Assembly (NCBI RefSeq): GCF_007830235.1
Contig: NZ_VLKI01000005.1
Coordinates: 62,001 to 126,000 of the forward strand
Direction: 5' to 3'
DNA: 64,000 bases
Source of the DNA: Cytobacillus oceanisediminis
GTDB lineage: Bacteria; Bacillota; Bacilli; Bacillales; Cytobacillaceae
Position 1 is the stretch's first letter, and the number at the start of each line of letters is the position of its first letter. Shown here in pieces: positions 41,814 through 53,849 of this stretch. Below the pieces are notes generated by a model that was not told the DNA's origin, did not search any database, and worked only from the letters and a program-made list of their open reading frames with translations. The position numbers and the translations under genes are program-made.

Positions 41814-41817
<4 letters not shown>
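38605..41817 (+). CDS. pyrAB: Carbamoyl-phosphate synthase large chain, pyrimidine type
   Basis: Two homologous ATP-grasp halves plus an allosteric MGS-like C-terminal domain. 1070 aa. [18 protein letters not shown] at the N-terminus and [18 protein letters not shown] near residue 555 mark the repeat; ATP-grasp motifs [12 protein letters not shown] and [12 protein letters not shown]. The last about 140 residues hold the UMP/PRPP effector domain. Confidence 0.98.
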
Positions 41818-44211
<2,394 letters not shown>

Positions 44212-44222
<11 letters not shown>

Positions 44223-44844
44223 AATAGCAGAAAGATTACTGGACATCAAAGCCGTTGCATTAAAGCCAAACGATCCATTTACATGGTCATCAGGGCTGCG
44301 TGCCCCAATTTATTGCGATAATCGTTTGACCCTATCCTACCCTTCTGTGAGGAAAGAAATTGCTGCGGGCCTTCAGGAAATCATTAATGAGAAGTTTCCT
44401 GGTGCCGAGCTCATCGCTGGAACGGCCACAGCTGGCATTCCGCATGCAGCCTGGACAAGTGACTTGATGGATCTCCCTATGTGCTATGTCCGCTCCAAGG
44501 CAAAAGGGCATGGCAAAGGCAAACAAATTGAAGGAAAAGCTGAAGCAGGACAGAAGGTAGTCGTTGTAGAGGACCTGATTTCAACTGGGGGAAGCGCAAT
44601 AACTGCAGTCAAGGCGCTTAGAGAAGCAGGCTGTGAAGTATTGGGTGTGGCAGCAATCTTTACATACCAGCTTGAAAAAGGCAAAGAAATGCTTGCTGAA
44701 GAGAATATTGAGGCAATCACTTTGACAGATATCGAAGCTCTAACAGAAGTAGCAATCGAAAAGGGCTATATTCAGGAAGAGGATATGGAGAAATTGATGG
44801 AGTGGCGAAAAGATCCTGCTGAGTGGGGGAAGGTTAAACAATAA
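44212..44844 (+). CDS. pyrE: Orotate phosphoribosyltransferase
   Basis: Adds PRPP to orotate. 210 aa. PRPP loop [13 protein letters not shown], flexible loop [16 protein letters not shown] 44212 with GGGAGG; overlaps pyrF by 11 bases. Last gene of the operon; the shared terminator follows. Confidence 0.97.
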
Positions 44845-44945
44845 CCTGTTTTGTGTAAAATGGTTATGAATTACGGATTGGCTTAAATAGGTTTGTTGTT
44901 CATAAAAAATCGATATCTCGTTTTTGAAAAATTAATTTTCATAAG

Positions 44946-44978
44946 AAAAAAGCAAGCATCTTCGCTTGCTTTTTTCTT
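44946..44978. terminator. Bidirectional terminator between pyrE and rqcH
   Basis: AAAAAAGCAAGC / GCTTGCTTTTTT (44946-44957, 44964-44975), 6-base loop. It serves the pyr operon on the plus strand and rqcH on the minus. Confidence 0.93.
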
Positions 44979-44986
44979 TTAATTAT

Positions 44987-46699
44987 TTAATTTTGTTTTA
45001 ATGACAGTACGGTCTCTTCATCCGGTGTAACATAAACCGTCTGCTGATGGTCATAAATCACGAATCCCGGCTTAGCGCCGCTCGGTTTCTTCACATGCCT
45101 TACCTGGGTAAAGTCAACCGGAACTGAGCTTGAATTGCGGGCTTTGCTGAAATAAGCCGCAAGGGAAGCTGCTTCAAGTATGGTTTTCTCGTCTGGCTCC
45201 TTGCTGCGGATAACAACATGTGACCCCGGAATATCCTTTGTATGCAGCCAAATTTCATCCCGCGCTGCCACCTTGTTGGTTAAATAATCATTTTGCTTAT
45301 TATTTTTTCCAACCAATATTTCTGTGCCGTCTGTGGCGATGTAACGATCGAGATTTGGCTTCAGGTTTTGCTGTTTCTTGCTGCCGCGCTTTTGTCTTTC
45401 TCTTATATAACCGCCCTCAACAAGCTCTTCTCTAATTTCGGCAATATCTCTTGTTGAAGCAGTTTCCACCTGCTGCAGGAGAGAATCGAAGTAGGCTGCT
45501 TCTTCTTCAGCTTTTTTAATTTGCTCTCTTACAACAATAATGGCGTTCTTCGCCTTTTGATATCTTGTAAAGTATTTTTGTGCATTCTCGGATGGTGACT
45601 TACGAGGATCCAATGGAATAACAACGGTTCCGCCATCTTCATCGTAATAATTGATGACTTCAACTTCTTTCATTCCTTTTTGGATCGCGTAAATATTAGC
45701 CGTAATCAGTTCGCCGAATAATTGATGCCTATCGGCATTTTCAGCTTCCTTCAATGTTCTTTTCAGCTTTTCGATTTTCTTTTCATTTTTTTCTTTTTCA
45801 TTCACAATGAAGCGCTCCAGGTCATTTGATTGCTGTTTGACCCGGTCTCTTTCCGCTTTTCCAAAATAGTAGCGGTCAAGCATTTCACTGAGTGAATTGA
45901 ACTCTCTGCTTTTGCCTTTTAAATGCGCGAGCGGAAATAAATAAAAGCTTTCTTTTTGCTCTCCGGCTGTGATAGCCGGTTGTATGGAATGGTTTTTCAC
46001 CAGGTTAATAAAATGCAAAAAGCTTTTTGGAACGGTTGTCCGATTGGCGAGGCCTGAATGATGAATAACTTCCTTCGCAAAAAGCGGAGAAACTCCTGCA
46101 AAATTGGCGACCAGCTGTTTATCAATTTTCCCGCTGTTAAAATCAATTTTCCGCAATATTTCCTGTTCATCTGCCTCAAACGGATTATGTTTGTCCTGTG
46201 AAGGCGGAAGAATATACTCCTGGCCCGGCAAAATTGCTCGATGGCTATTGACCGCAAACGAAACATGCTTGATGCTGTCCAGGATAATGTTACGAGTTTT
46301 ATCCACCAGTGTGATGTTGCTGTGCCGGCCCATGATTTCTACGATTAACTGCTTATAGGAAGTATCGCCAATCTCATTTCTTCCTTTGACTTCAAATACA
46401 ATAATCCGGTCCAATTCAATTTGATGGACATCTTCAAGTATATATCCCTCTAAATGCTTCCTTAAAAGCATGCAGAACATTGGAGGTTCGGAAGGATTTT
46501 CGTGCGCTTCATTCGTAAGCTGTACTCTGGCATAGCTTGGATGGGCGGACAGCAAAAGTTTGTGGTTTTTGCCGTTCGCCCGCACAACCACAATGATTTC
46601 ATTTTTATATGGCTGCTGAATCTTATTGACTCTTCCGCCTTTTAAAGTATTGATAAGCTCTTTGGTCATAGCTCTTGTAAATAAACCATCAAATGACAT
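44987..46699 (-). CDS. rqcH: RqcH (NEMF/Rqc2 homologue), ribosome quality control
   Basis: Binds stalled large ribosomal subunits and directs alanine tailing of nascent chains. 570 aa. N-terminal NFACT-N ([34 protein letters not shown]) with [19 protein letters not shown], long coiled coil at about residues 285-430, and C-terminal NFACT-R ([19 protein letters not shown]). Also known as fibronectin-binding-like protein FbpA/YloA. Reverse strand, convergent with pyr; ylmH, another quality-control factor, is in the same window. Confidence 0.94.
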   Translation of the reverse strand: MSFDGLFTRAMTKELINTLKGGRVNKIQQPYKNEIIVVVRANGKNHKLLLSAHPSYARVQLTNEAHENPSEPPMFCMLLRKHLEGYILEDVHQIELDRIIVFEVKGRNEIGDTSYKQLIVEIMGRHSNITLVDKTRNIILDSIKHVSFAVNSHRAILPGQEYILPPSQDKHNPFEADEQEILRKIDFNSGKIDKQLVANFAGVSPLFAKEVIHHSGLANRTTVPKSFLHFINLVKNHSIQPAITAGEQKESFYLFPLAHLKGKSREFNSLSEMLDRYYFGKAERDRVKQQSNDLERFIVNEKEKNEKKIEKLKRTLKEAENADRHQLFGELITANIYAIQKGMKEVEVINYYDEDGGTVVIPLDPRKSPSENAQKYFTRYQKAKNAIIVVREQIKKAEEEAAYFDSLLQQVETASTRDIAEIREELVEGGYIRERQKRGSKKQQNLKPNLDRYIATDGTEILVGKNNKQNDYLTNKVAARDEIWLHTKDIPGSHVVIRSKEPDEKTILEAASLAAYFSKARNSSSVPVDFTQVRHVKKPSGAKPGFVIYDHQQTVYVTPDEETVLSLKQN

Positions 46700-47276
46700 A
46701 TTGGAACATCCTCTTCTATTAAAAATAGCTTTTGATATTGATTAGCTGCTCTGACATTTTTATTTAAAGTTATAGAATTATTCTTTCATTAAAATGATAA
46801 AAATCAAGTCTAAAGGCCCGATTCTATTTTGGTCTGTTTAAGATCTCTGACGATTTTTACCAGCTGGTTAACGGTCGAAAGCTTTGAAAAGTGTATGCGG
46901 GCGTTAATCCCGCCGATTAACGACGATAACCCAAACTAAAGGGAAGATATGCTAGTTATTCTGTACAAAAAAGCGATCTTAGCAATTAATCCCTTAATAG
47001 ACAAACCGATTCCACTTTTCTAATTAATAATAGCATTTTTTTGGACGGGGCAGAATAAGCTTTCTTTAGAGTGAGATTGGACAACTCTGCTTCACTTGAA
47101 TTTAGCAAAAGAAGCAGGACGGTCCGCCGCCTGGCGGATTCTCTTTAATGTCTAGCTGTGAGCGCTGCTGGAAAGGTTGGATGCTTGATTTTAGCAAGCA
47201 AGAATTCGATTAGTTCCAGTGTCCCAAGACGCTCTCCGCTTTTCTCAAACCACAAAGGAGGAAGTGTGATGTCCGG
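46700..47276. other. 577-base intergenic region between rqcH and yloB
   Basis: Divergent promoters must lie here, but I see no strong one. It holds an 8-bp perfect inverted repeat CGTTAATC / GATTAACG (46902-46909, 46915-46922) with a 5-base loop, a TCCGCC / GGCGGA hairpin (47123-47138) followed by TTCTCTTT, and a degenerate TCTAGCT-type repeat. No gene is supported. Confidence 0.6.
47151..47245 (+). repeat. Divergent TCTAGCT-type intergenic repeat before yloB
   Basis: Begins ATGTCTAGCT and ends CGCTCTCCGCTTTTCTC, the two ends expected for the repeat type at 12806-12872. The centre differs and includes TGCTTGATTTTAGCAAGCA, a short palindrome. It ends about 10 bases before the yloB ribosome site. 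Confidence 0.4.
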
Positions 47277-47280
47277 ATGA
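47269..47280 (+). CDS. Three-codon leader ORF (Met-Ser-Gly) overlapping yloB start
   Basis: AAAGGAGG (47254-47261) is 7 bases from ATG 47269, which reads ATG TCC GGA TGA. The stop overlaps the yloB ATG (47277-47279). The yloB ATG itself is 15 bases from the ribosome site, too far for normal use, so ribosomes probably start here and re-initiate. It could also simply be an ill-spaced ribosome site. Confidence 0.4.
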   Translation: MSG

Positions 47281-49955
47281 AGTTCCATGAAATGAATGAA
47301 AGAGAGGTCGAGCAAGCCTTAAATACAGATATTAAGGCGGGCTTAACGGAAGATGATGTAAAGAAACGGCGCAAACAATATGGCTATAACGAGTTAAAAG
47401 AGGGAGAAAAGCAGTCGGCTTTGCTCTTATTTTTTAGTCAATTTAAAGATTTCATGGTCCTTGTCTTATTAGCCGCTACCTTGATTTCAGGACTTCTTGG
47501 TGAATATATTGATGCGATAGCAATTATTGCAATTGTGGTCATAAATGGGTTTTTAGGTTTTTTCCAGGAGAGGAAAGCTGAAAGATCGCTTCATGCACTT
47601 AAGGAATTATCAGCTCCCCAAGTAATTGCGCTTAGGGATGGCCAGTGGAAGAAGATCCCTTCGAAAGAAGTTGTAGTCGGTGATCTTCTGAAATTTGCTA
47701 CGGGTGACAGAATTGGGGCAGATGTGAGAATAGTAGAGTCGAATAGCCTGGAAATTGAGGAGTCCGCTTTAACAGGTGAATCTCTGCCTGTCCAGAAAAC
47801 GACCGGCTCTTTAACAACTGCCAATCTGGCAATAGGCGATATGGAAAATATGGCTTTTATGGGTACGATGGTGACCCGGGGCAATGGATTGGGTGTTGTA
47901 GTAGGTACAGGAATGAATACAGCAATGGGCCAGATTGCTGACCTGCTGCAAAATGCGGAAACAATGGTTACTCCTTTGCAGCGCAGGCTGGAACAGCTCG
48001 GCAAAATTCTGATTACTGCCGCGATTTTATTAACAGTGCTAGTTGTAGCAGCTGGGGTGGCGCAAGGCCAGGAGTTATATACAATGTTCCTTGCGGGTGT
48101 ATCACTGGCTGTTGCTGCCATTCCAGAAGGGCTTCCGGCCATCGTTACAGTAGCCCTGTCACTTGGTGTCCAGAGGATGATAAAGAAAAAGGCGATCGTC
48201 CGCAAACTTCCTGCAGTCGAAACACTTGGGTGTGCTTCTGTAATCTGCTCAGATAAAACGGGAACGATGACACAAAACAAGATGACTGTTACCCATCTCT
48301 GGAGCGGCGGGAAAGAGTGGAGAGTAGATGGAATCGGCTATGAGCCGCAAGGGCAATTTTACCGCAATGATAATCAAATTGAACCTAAAAATGATAAGGC
48401 TCTTCAGCAGATGCTCATGTTTGGGATGCTTTGCAACCATGCAGAAATACAGCAGAAAAATAATGAATTTGTAATTGATGGGGATCCGACTGAAGGGGCA
48501 TTGCTTGTAGCTGCTATGAAAGCGGGCTATAACCGGAGCAGTTTGTTAAATCAGTTCCGGATCATTAATGAGTTTCCCTTTGATTCTGCCCGGAAAATGA
48601 TGAGTGTTGTCGTTAAGGACCATAATGGCAGGCAATTTATCGTGACTAAAGGTGCGCCTGATGTTTTGGCCGGCAAGAGTGAAGCGGTTCTTTGGGAGGG
48701 AAAACGCCAGATATTATCCAGGGAGCTAACAGTCAAAATCCAGGGAGCCATTGAAGACCTTGCTTCCCAGGCTTTAAGAACGATTGCGATTGGCTATAAA
48801 GAAATTCCTTCAAAAAACGTCATTCTTGACGAAAAAGAAGCAGAACAGGGGCTTACCTTTATTGGCCTGCAGGGAATGATTGATCCTCCAAGGCCTGAAG
48901 TCAGGGAAGCTGTCAAGGAATGCAAGGAAGCCGGCATTAAAACGGTGATGATTACTGGCGACCATGTCATTACAGCCCAGGCAATTGCCAAGCAGTTAGG
49001 CATTTTAACAAAGGGATCCAAAGTTCTGCAAGGGAAAGACCTTGCCGAGATGTCGGTCGAAGACCTTGAAAATGTGGTTGAAGATGTGGCCGTTTTTGCA
49101 AGGGTATCACCGGAGCATAAGCTAAAGATTGTTAAGGCGCTTCAAAATAGAGGCCATATTGTTGCCATGACCGGGGACGGAGTCAATGATGCCCCTGCGA
49201 TAAAAGCGGCAGATATCGGCATCTCGATGGGCATTACCGGAACAGACGTGGCTAAAGAGGCATCTGCCCTCGTTCTCCTTGATGACAATTTTGCTACGAT
49301 AAAAGCCGCCATAAAAGAAGGAAGAAATATTTATGAAAACATCCGAAAGTTTATCAGATATTTGCTTGCTTCAAATGTGGGTGAAATTTTGGTTATGCTT
49401 TTCGCTATGCTGCTTGCACTTCCGCTGCCTTTAGTGCCAATCCAGATTCTCTGGGTGAACCTTGTAACCGACGGCCTGCCGGCGATGGCGCTCGGCCTTG
49501 ACCAGCCGGAAGAGAATGTGATGAAACGAAAACCGAGAAGCCCAAAGGAAGGAGTTTTCTCCAGGGGGCTGGGCTGGAAGGTTGTATCGAGAGGATTTTT
49601 AATCGGCCTTGTCACATTGCTTGCGTTTATTTTTGCCTATAAAGCACACCCAGACCATCTGGCATATGCCCAGACTGTTGCTTTTGCCACATTGGTTATG
49701 GCACAGCTGATCCATGTGTTCGATTGCCGAAGTGAAAAATCGGTATTTTCTAGGAATCCTTTCGGCAATAAGTATTTGGTGTGGGCAGTTATCTCATCCC
49801 TCCTTTTAGTGCTCGTTGTTATATACTATCCGCCGCTGCAGCCTATCTTCCACACGGTTCCGATTGAACTGCGCGACTGGTTTATGATCACCGGACTGTC
49901 AGCTATTCCAACATTTTTGCTGGCCGGTACATTTTTGGCAAGAAAAACAAAATAA
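47277..49955 (+). CDS. yloB: P-type Ca2+-transporting ATPase (SERCA-like)
   Basis: P2A ATPase pumping Ca2+ across the membrane. 892 aa. Ten membrane segments; actuator TGES, phosphorylation DKTGTMT near residue 328, GDGVNDAPA hinge, M4 ion site AAIPEGLPAIV, and M6 ion site NLVTDGLPAMALG. Function in B. subtilis is linked to spore calcium and germination. Start MKFHEMNEREVEQAL matches the family; see the leader ORF for start context. Confidence 0.94.
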   Translation: MKFHEMNEREVEQALNTDIKAGLTEDDVKKRRKQYGYNELKEGEKQSALLLFFSQFKDFMVLVLLAATLISGLLGEYIDAIAIIAIVVINGFLGFFQERKAERSLHALKELSAPQVIALRDGQWKKIPSKEVVVGDLLKFATGDRIGADVRIVESNSLEIEESALTGESLPVQKTTGSLTTANLAIGDMENMAFMGTMVTRGNGLGVVVGTGMNTAMGQIADLLQNAETMVTPLQRRLEQLGKILITAAILLTVLVVAAGVAQGQELYTMFLAGVSLAVAAIPEGLPAIVTVALSLGVQRMIKKKAIVRKLPAVETLGCASVICSDKTGTMTQNKMTVTHLWSGGKEWRVDGIGYEPQGQFYRNDNQIEPKNDKALQQMLMFGMLCNHAEIQQKNNEFVIDGDPTEGALLVAAMKAGYNRSSLLNQFRIINEFPFDSARKMMSVVVKDHNGRQFIVTKGAPDVLAGKSEAVLWEGKRQILSRELTVKIQGAIEDLASQALRTIAIGYKEIPSKNVILDEKEAEQGLTFIGLQGMIDPPRPEVREAVKECKEAGIKTVMITGDHVITAQAIAKQLGILTKGSKVLQGKDLAEMSVEDLENVVEDVAVFARVSPEHKLKIVKALQNRGHIVAMTGDGVNDAPAIKAADIGISMGITGTDVAKEASALVLLDDNFATIKAAIKEGRNIYENIRKFIRYLLASNVGEILVMLFAMLLALPLPLVPIQILWVNLVTDGLPAMALGLDQPEENVMKRKPRSPKEGVFSRGLGWKVVSRGFLIGLVTLLAFIFAYKAHPDHLAYAQTVAFATLVMAQLIHVFDCRSEKSVFSRNPFGNKYLVWAVISSLLLVLVVIYYPPLQPIFHTVPIELRDWFMITGLSAIPTFLLAGTFLARKTK

Positions 49956-49974
49956 AATATGTTATAATCCTTAA

Positions 49975-50009
49975 GGTAGTAGAGATGGACTCTATTACCT
50001 TTCTTTTTT
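49975..50009 (+). terminator. Intrinsic terminator after yloB
   Basis: GGTAGTAGAG / CTCTATTACC (49975-49984, 49990-49999, one G-U) with TTTCTTTTTT. An extended -10-like TGTTATAAT (49960-49968) sits just before it, but any RNA from it would stop at once. Confidence 0.85.
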
Positions 50010-50110
50010 GCGCAAAAATAACTGCAAGTTATAATCCCCATTAAATTACTATATCTTTATCCATAGATTGCACAGTCTTCAAAGTGAGCTTAGACTGTTG
50101 TTCTTTTTTT
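50008..50110 (+). promoter_or_regulatory. Candidate yloC promoter and leader terminator
   Basis: TTGCGC (50008-50013), 16-base spacer, TATAAT (50030-50035). Start would be near 50042. About 30 bases later ACAGTCT / AGACTGT (50072-50078, 50092-50098) plus TGTTCTTTTTTT form a terminator-like hairpin within the leader. The left part CTTCAAA (50077-50083) can instead pair with TTTGAAG (50108-50114). This has the look of an attenuator, but no sensor is apparent. Confidence 0.45.
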
Positions 50111-50179
50111 GAAGGGTGAACTGTTCAGACGATAGCTCCTCTTAAAAGCTGTGCTTTTCCCAAAAGGAAGTGTAAGAAA

Positions 50180-51052
50180 ATGGTTGTAAGTATGACTGGC
50201 TTTGGCAGAAGCAAGAAAGACTCCGGGCAATTTTCCATTACTGTCGAAATTAAGACTGTAAACCATCGTTTTTCCGAGTTTCATATGCGTATGCCCAGGC
50301 AGCTGATGCACATGGAAGATAAAATTAAGAAAAAACTTGGTGAGCATATTAAAAGAGGAAGAATAGAAGTTTATGTCACAATTGAAGGCGATGGTTTGGC
50401 CAGCCGAAAAGTAAATGTTGACTGGGAACTTTTAGATGAATATTATCAATACATAACTGCAATTAAAACAAAGTACAATATCCAAAATGATCTCTCTATC
50501 CAGGACATTATTCGGGAAGAGCTAATTGGCATAGAGGAAAAGGAGGCTGGCAATGAGGAATTGAGCCAGCATGTCCTTTCAGCAGCTGAGGAAGCATGCC
50601 TGCATTTAACTCAGATGCGGCAAGCTGAGGGGCTTGAGTTGGAAAAAGATGTCCGAAGCCATCTCAGTTTATTAAGCAAAAGAGTAAACCTGCTGCGCGA
50701 GTTCTCTCCAAAAGTAGTTCAGCAATACCAGGAAAGATTGGAAAAGCGTATAAAGGATTATCTGGATGGCCAGATTGATGAGCCACGGATATTAACAGAG
50801 GTTGCGGTGTTTGCTGATAAAGCGGATATTAATGAGGAACTGACAAGGCTGCAAAGCCATATTGGCCAATTTGAAAAAACACTTCAGCTTACAGAACCAG
50901 TTGGAAGGAAGCTCGATTTCATATTGCAGGAGATGAACAGGGAAGCCAATACGATTGGTTCCAAGGCGAATGATGCGGCGATAGCTGCAGAAGTGGTTGA
51001 AATAAAGAGTCTATTGGAAAAATTGAAGGAACAAATTCAAAATATTGAATAG
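50180..51052 (+). CDS. yloC: YicC/YloC-family endoribonuclease
   Basis: 290 aa, YicC-like N-terminal domain (MVVSMTGFGRSKKDSGQFSITVEIKTVNHRFSEF) and DUF1732 C-terminal domain (RKLDFILQEMNREANTIGSKANDA). E. coli YicC is an RNase; YloC in B. subtilis is less studied. AAGGAAG ribosome site. Followed by remA and gmk in the usual order. Confidence 0.92.
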   Translation: MVVSMTGFGRSKKDSGQFSITVEIKTVNHRFSEFHMRMPRQLMHMEDKIKKKLGEHIKRGRIEVYVTIEGDGLASRKVNVDWELLDEYYQYITAIKTKYNIQNDLSIQDIIREELIGIEEKEAGNEELSQHVLSAAEEACLHLTQMRQAEGLELEKDVRSHLSLLSKRVNLLREFSPKVVQQYQERLEKRIKDYLDGQIDEPRILTEVAVFADKADINEELTRLQSHIGQFEKTLQLTEPVGRKLDFILQEMNREANTIGSKANDAAIAAEVVEIKSLLEKLKEQIQNIE

Positions 51053-51112
51053 CAGTTGTTTAGATTGCGGCTCTGGGGGTCAAAATAAATAACTGATGAT
51101 TGGAGGACCCAA

Positions 51113-51376
51113 ATGTCAATTAAACTGATCAATATCGGCTTTGGCAATATCGTTTCTGCCAACCGGATAATATCTATAGTTAGTCCCGAATCTGCCCCAA
51201 TCAAACGGATTATTCAGGACGCGCGTGACCGGGGCTCTTTAATAGATGCGACATACGGAAGACGGACCCGGGCTGTTATCGTAATGGACAGTGACCATGT
51301 CATTTTGTCTGCGGTCCAGCCGGAAACTGTCGCACACCGATTAAACGACCGTGATGAAATTATTGAGGAAGGGTAG
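51113..51376 (+). CDS. remA: Extracellular matrix regulator RemA (DUF370)
   Basis: 87-aa DNA-binding regulator of biofilm matrix and osmoprotectant genes in B. subtilis. [29 protein letters not shown] and [27 protein letters not shown] are highly conserved. 10 bases before gmk. Confidence 0.96.
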   Translation: MSIKLINIGFGNIVSANRIISIVSPESAPIKRIIQDARDRGSLIDATYGRRTRAVIVMDSDHVILSAVQPETVAHRLNDRDEIIEEG

Positions 51377-51386
51377 GATTGTTTAA

Positions 51387-52001
<615 letters not shown>

Positions 52002-52003
52002 AG

Positions 52004-52225
52004 ATGCTTTATCCTTCTATTGATTCTTTAATGACTAAGATTGATTCCAAATATTCACTTGTTTCCGTTGCTGCCAAACGTGCACGTAAGATGCAATTAA
52101 ACGCGAGGCCACAGCTTGAAAGCTATAAATCACATAAAAATGTCGGCAAAGCCCTGGAAGAAATCCATGCAGACCAGCTTCATTACCGTCTGGGCGAGAA
52201 AAAGGCTAATGAATCATACGAGTAA
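52004..52225 (+). CDS. rpoZ: RNA polymerase omega subunit
   Basis: 73-aa core polymerase subunit. [31 protein letters not shown] with the KY(S)LV...AAKRAR signature. Short stop-to-start gap after gmk, so co-expressed. Terminator follows 11 bases after the stop. Confidence 0.96.
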   Translation: MLYPSIDSLMTKIDSKYSLVSVAAKRARKMQLNARPQLESYKSHKNVGKALEEIHADQLHYRLGEKKANESYE

Positions 52226-52235
52226 AACCGCTGAA

Positions 52236-52266
52236 TAACAACCTTTCAAAAAGGTTGTTATTTTTA
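52236..52266 (+). terminator. Intrinsic terminator after rpoZ
   Basis: TAACAACCTTT / AAAGGTTGTTA 11-bp stem (52236-52246, 52250-52260) with a 3-base loop and TTTTTATTT. Repeat copy 5 begins 15 bases beyond. Confidence 0.93.
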
Positions 52267-52280
52267 TTTCTTTTCATGAT

Positions 52281-52434
52281 AGTTCTGTTAAACTTGCCTG
52301 CTGATTTCCGCTACAGGCGCTCAGCGAACAGCGGGCGGTCAGGGAGCATCCACGGGCCTGCGGGGTCTCCTTTGGCTCGCTCCTACCGCTACAATCAACA
52401 GAGTGCCAAAATCAACAAAAGCTTTAACACAGCC
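52281..52434 (-). repeat. MITE-like repeat, copy 5 (inverted, internally deleted)
   Basis: In reverse orientation: AGTTCTGTTAAACTTGCC at the left is the complement of the family's right end, and TTTAACACAGCC at the right is the complement of its left end. Only 154 bp against about 242, so roughly 90 bp are missing. No clear 8-bp duplication (TTCATGAT / AATTATTA). Lies between the rpoZ terminator and coaBC. Confidence 0.8.
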
Positions 52435-52640
52435 AATTATTAAAGGTCTTTCGGTTTTAATAGATGAAAAATGACTGAACTTCTTGCATAATAAAACTAT
52501 CATGGCATTCTCTTGCCAAAATACAATCACTCGTCCGGCACTGGCCATTTGAGAAAATAGCATTTTATAAAGCTGTTTAAGGAAGCGCCAGGCCTTTGAA
52601 TAAATATGATTATTTTAGCTAAGATTGGTGGGGTCTAATA
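52435..52640 (+). other. coaBC leader, no gene seen
   Basis: 206 bases between repeat copy 5 and coaBC. I see a TGGCATT.../TGCCA hairpin near 52505 and an AAAGCTGTTTAA (52567-52578) resembling the repeat's terminal sequence, but no convincing promoter or frame. Confidence 0.4.
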
Positions 52641-53849
52641 ATGCTGACAGGCAAAAAAATATTATTATGCGTTACGGGGGGAATTGCTGTATATAAAGCA
52701 GCAGCATTGACGAGCAAGCTTACCCAGGCGGGAGCGGATGTAAAAGTTATATTAAGTGACTCTGCAGCAAAATTTGTGGCTCCCCTAACATTTCAGGCTT
52801 TGTCGAGAAACGATGTTTATACTGATACCTTTGATGAAAAAGATTCAAAGGTGATTGCCCATATTGATCTTGCAGACTGGGCAGATTTGATACTTGTGGC
52901 TCCGGCCACAGCTAATGTGATTGGAAAGCTGGCGAACGGAATAGCGGATAACATGATCACAACAACCTTATTGGCTGCAACATCGCCTATTTGGATTGCT
53001 CCTGCAATGAATGTACATATGTATAGCCATCCGGCAGTCCAGAAAAATATTGAAACGTTATACAGCTTTGGCTGCAGGTTTATCGAACCTTCTGAAGGTT
53101 ATCTTGCATGCGGGTATGTTGGCAAAGGCAGATTGGAAGAGCCTGAGAAGATTACAGAGACGATCAGCTTGTTTTTCAGCAAGCCCAAGCAAGATCTTGC
53201 AGGAAGAAAAGTTGTGATTACAGCAGGTCCAACGAGGGAGAAAATTGATCCGGTCCGTTACATCACCAACCATTCTTCGGGAAAAATGGGCTATGCGATT
53301 GCGGAAGAAGCAGTTGCTGCCGGTGCAGAAGTAACTTTAATTTCCGGACCTGTGTCCATTAAAGCCCCAGATGGCGTAAAGCTTATAAATATTGAAAGCG
53401 CCGAAGAAATGTATCATGCTGCAATGGAAGAATATGAAAATGCCAATATTGTTATAAAAACAGCTGCAGTTTCCGATTATCGTCCTAAAGTGTGCTTTAG
53501 CCAAAAAATGAAGAAGCAGCCTGGAGACGAAGTATTGGAGCTTGAAAGAACAAAAGATATTTTGTTTGAACTCGGGCAGAAAAAGAAGGGCCAGATTTTA
53601 ATAGGCTTTGCTGCTGAAACTGAACGGGTTGATGTATATGCAAAAGGCAAGCTGAAGAAGAAAAACGCCGATATGATCGTTGCCAATAATGTAACTTCTG
53701 AAGGTGCCGGCTTTGGGACAGACACCAATATTGTTACTTTGTTTAAAAAAGATGGAACTTCAGAAGAGCTCCCTCTTATGTCCAAAAAAGATGTTGCTGC
53801 AAAGATTCTTCAGGAAGCTGCGATTTTACTAAAGGATGAGCAGAAATGA
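52641..53849 (+). CDS. coaBC: Bifunctional phosphopantothenoylcysteine decarboxylase/synthase
   Basis: Two steps of coenzyme A synthesis. 402 aa. N-terminal flavoprotein CoaC (LCVTGGIAVYKA, PAMNVHMY, and catalytic cysteine in GYLACGYVGKGRL at about residue 158) and C-terminal CoaB (ITAGPTREKIDPVRYITNHSSG). GGTGGGG ribosome site. ATGA overlap with priA. Confidence 0.96.
   Translation: MLTGKKILLCVTGGIAVYKAAALTSKLTQAGADVKVILSDSAAKFVAPLTFQALSRNDVYTDTFDEKDSKVIAHIDLADWADLILVAPATANVIGKLANGIADNMITTTLLAATSPIWIAPAMNVHMYSHPAVQKNIETLYSFGCRFIEPSEGYLACGYVGKGRLEEPEKITETISLFFSKPKQDLAGRKVVITAGPTREKIDPVRYITNHSSGKMGYAIAEEAVAAGAEVTLISGPVSIKAPDGVKLINIESAEEMYHAAMEEYENANIVIKTAAVSDYRPKVCFSQKMKKQPGDEVLELERTKDILFELGQKKKGQILIGFAAETERVDVYAKGKLKKKNADMIVANNVTSEGAGFGTDTNIVTLFKKDGTSEELPLMSKKDVAAKILQEAAILLKDEQK

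Noticed and set aside
46811-46823. TAAAGGCCCGATT shared with the ileS leader element at 27758-27770
   Set aside because: A 13-base match is expected by chance many times in 64 kb, and flanks do not align.
49935-49968. Promoter with 22-base spacing (TTGGCA, TATAAT) at the end of yloB
   Set aside because: Any RNA would hit the yloB terminator within about 30 bases; most likely chance.
52567-52578. Solo terminal repeat AAAGCTGTTTAA before coaBC
   Set aside because: Only 12 bases, imperfect, with no matching arm nearby.
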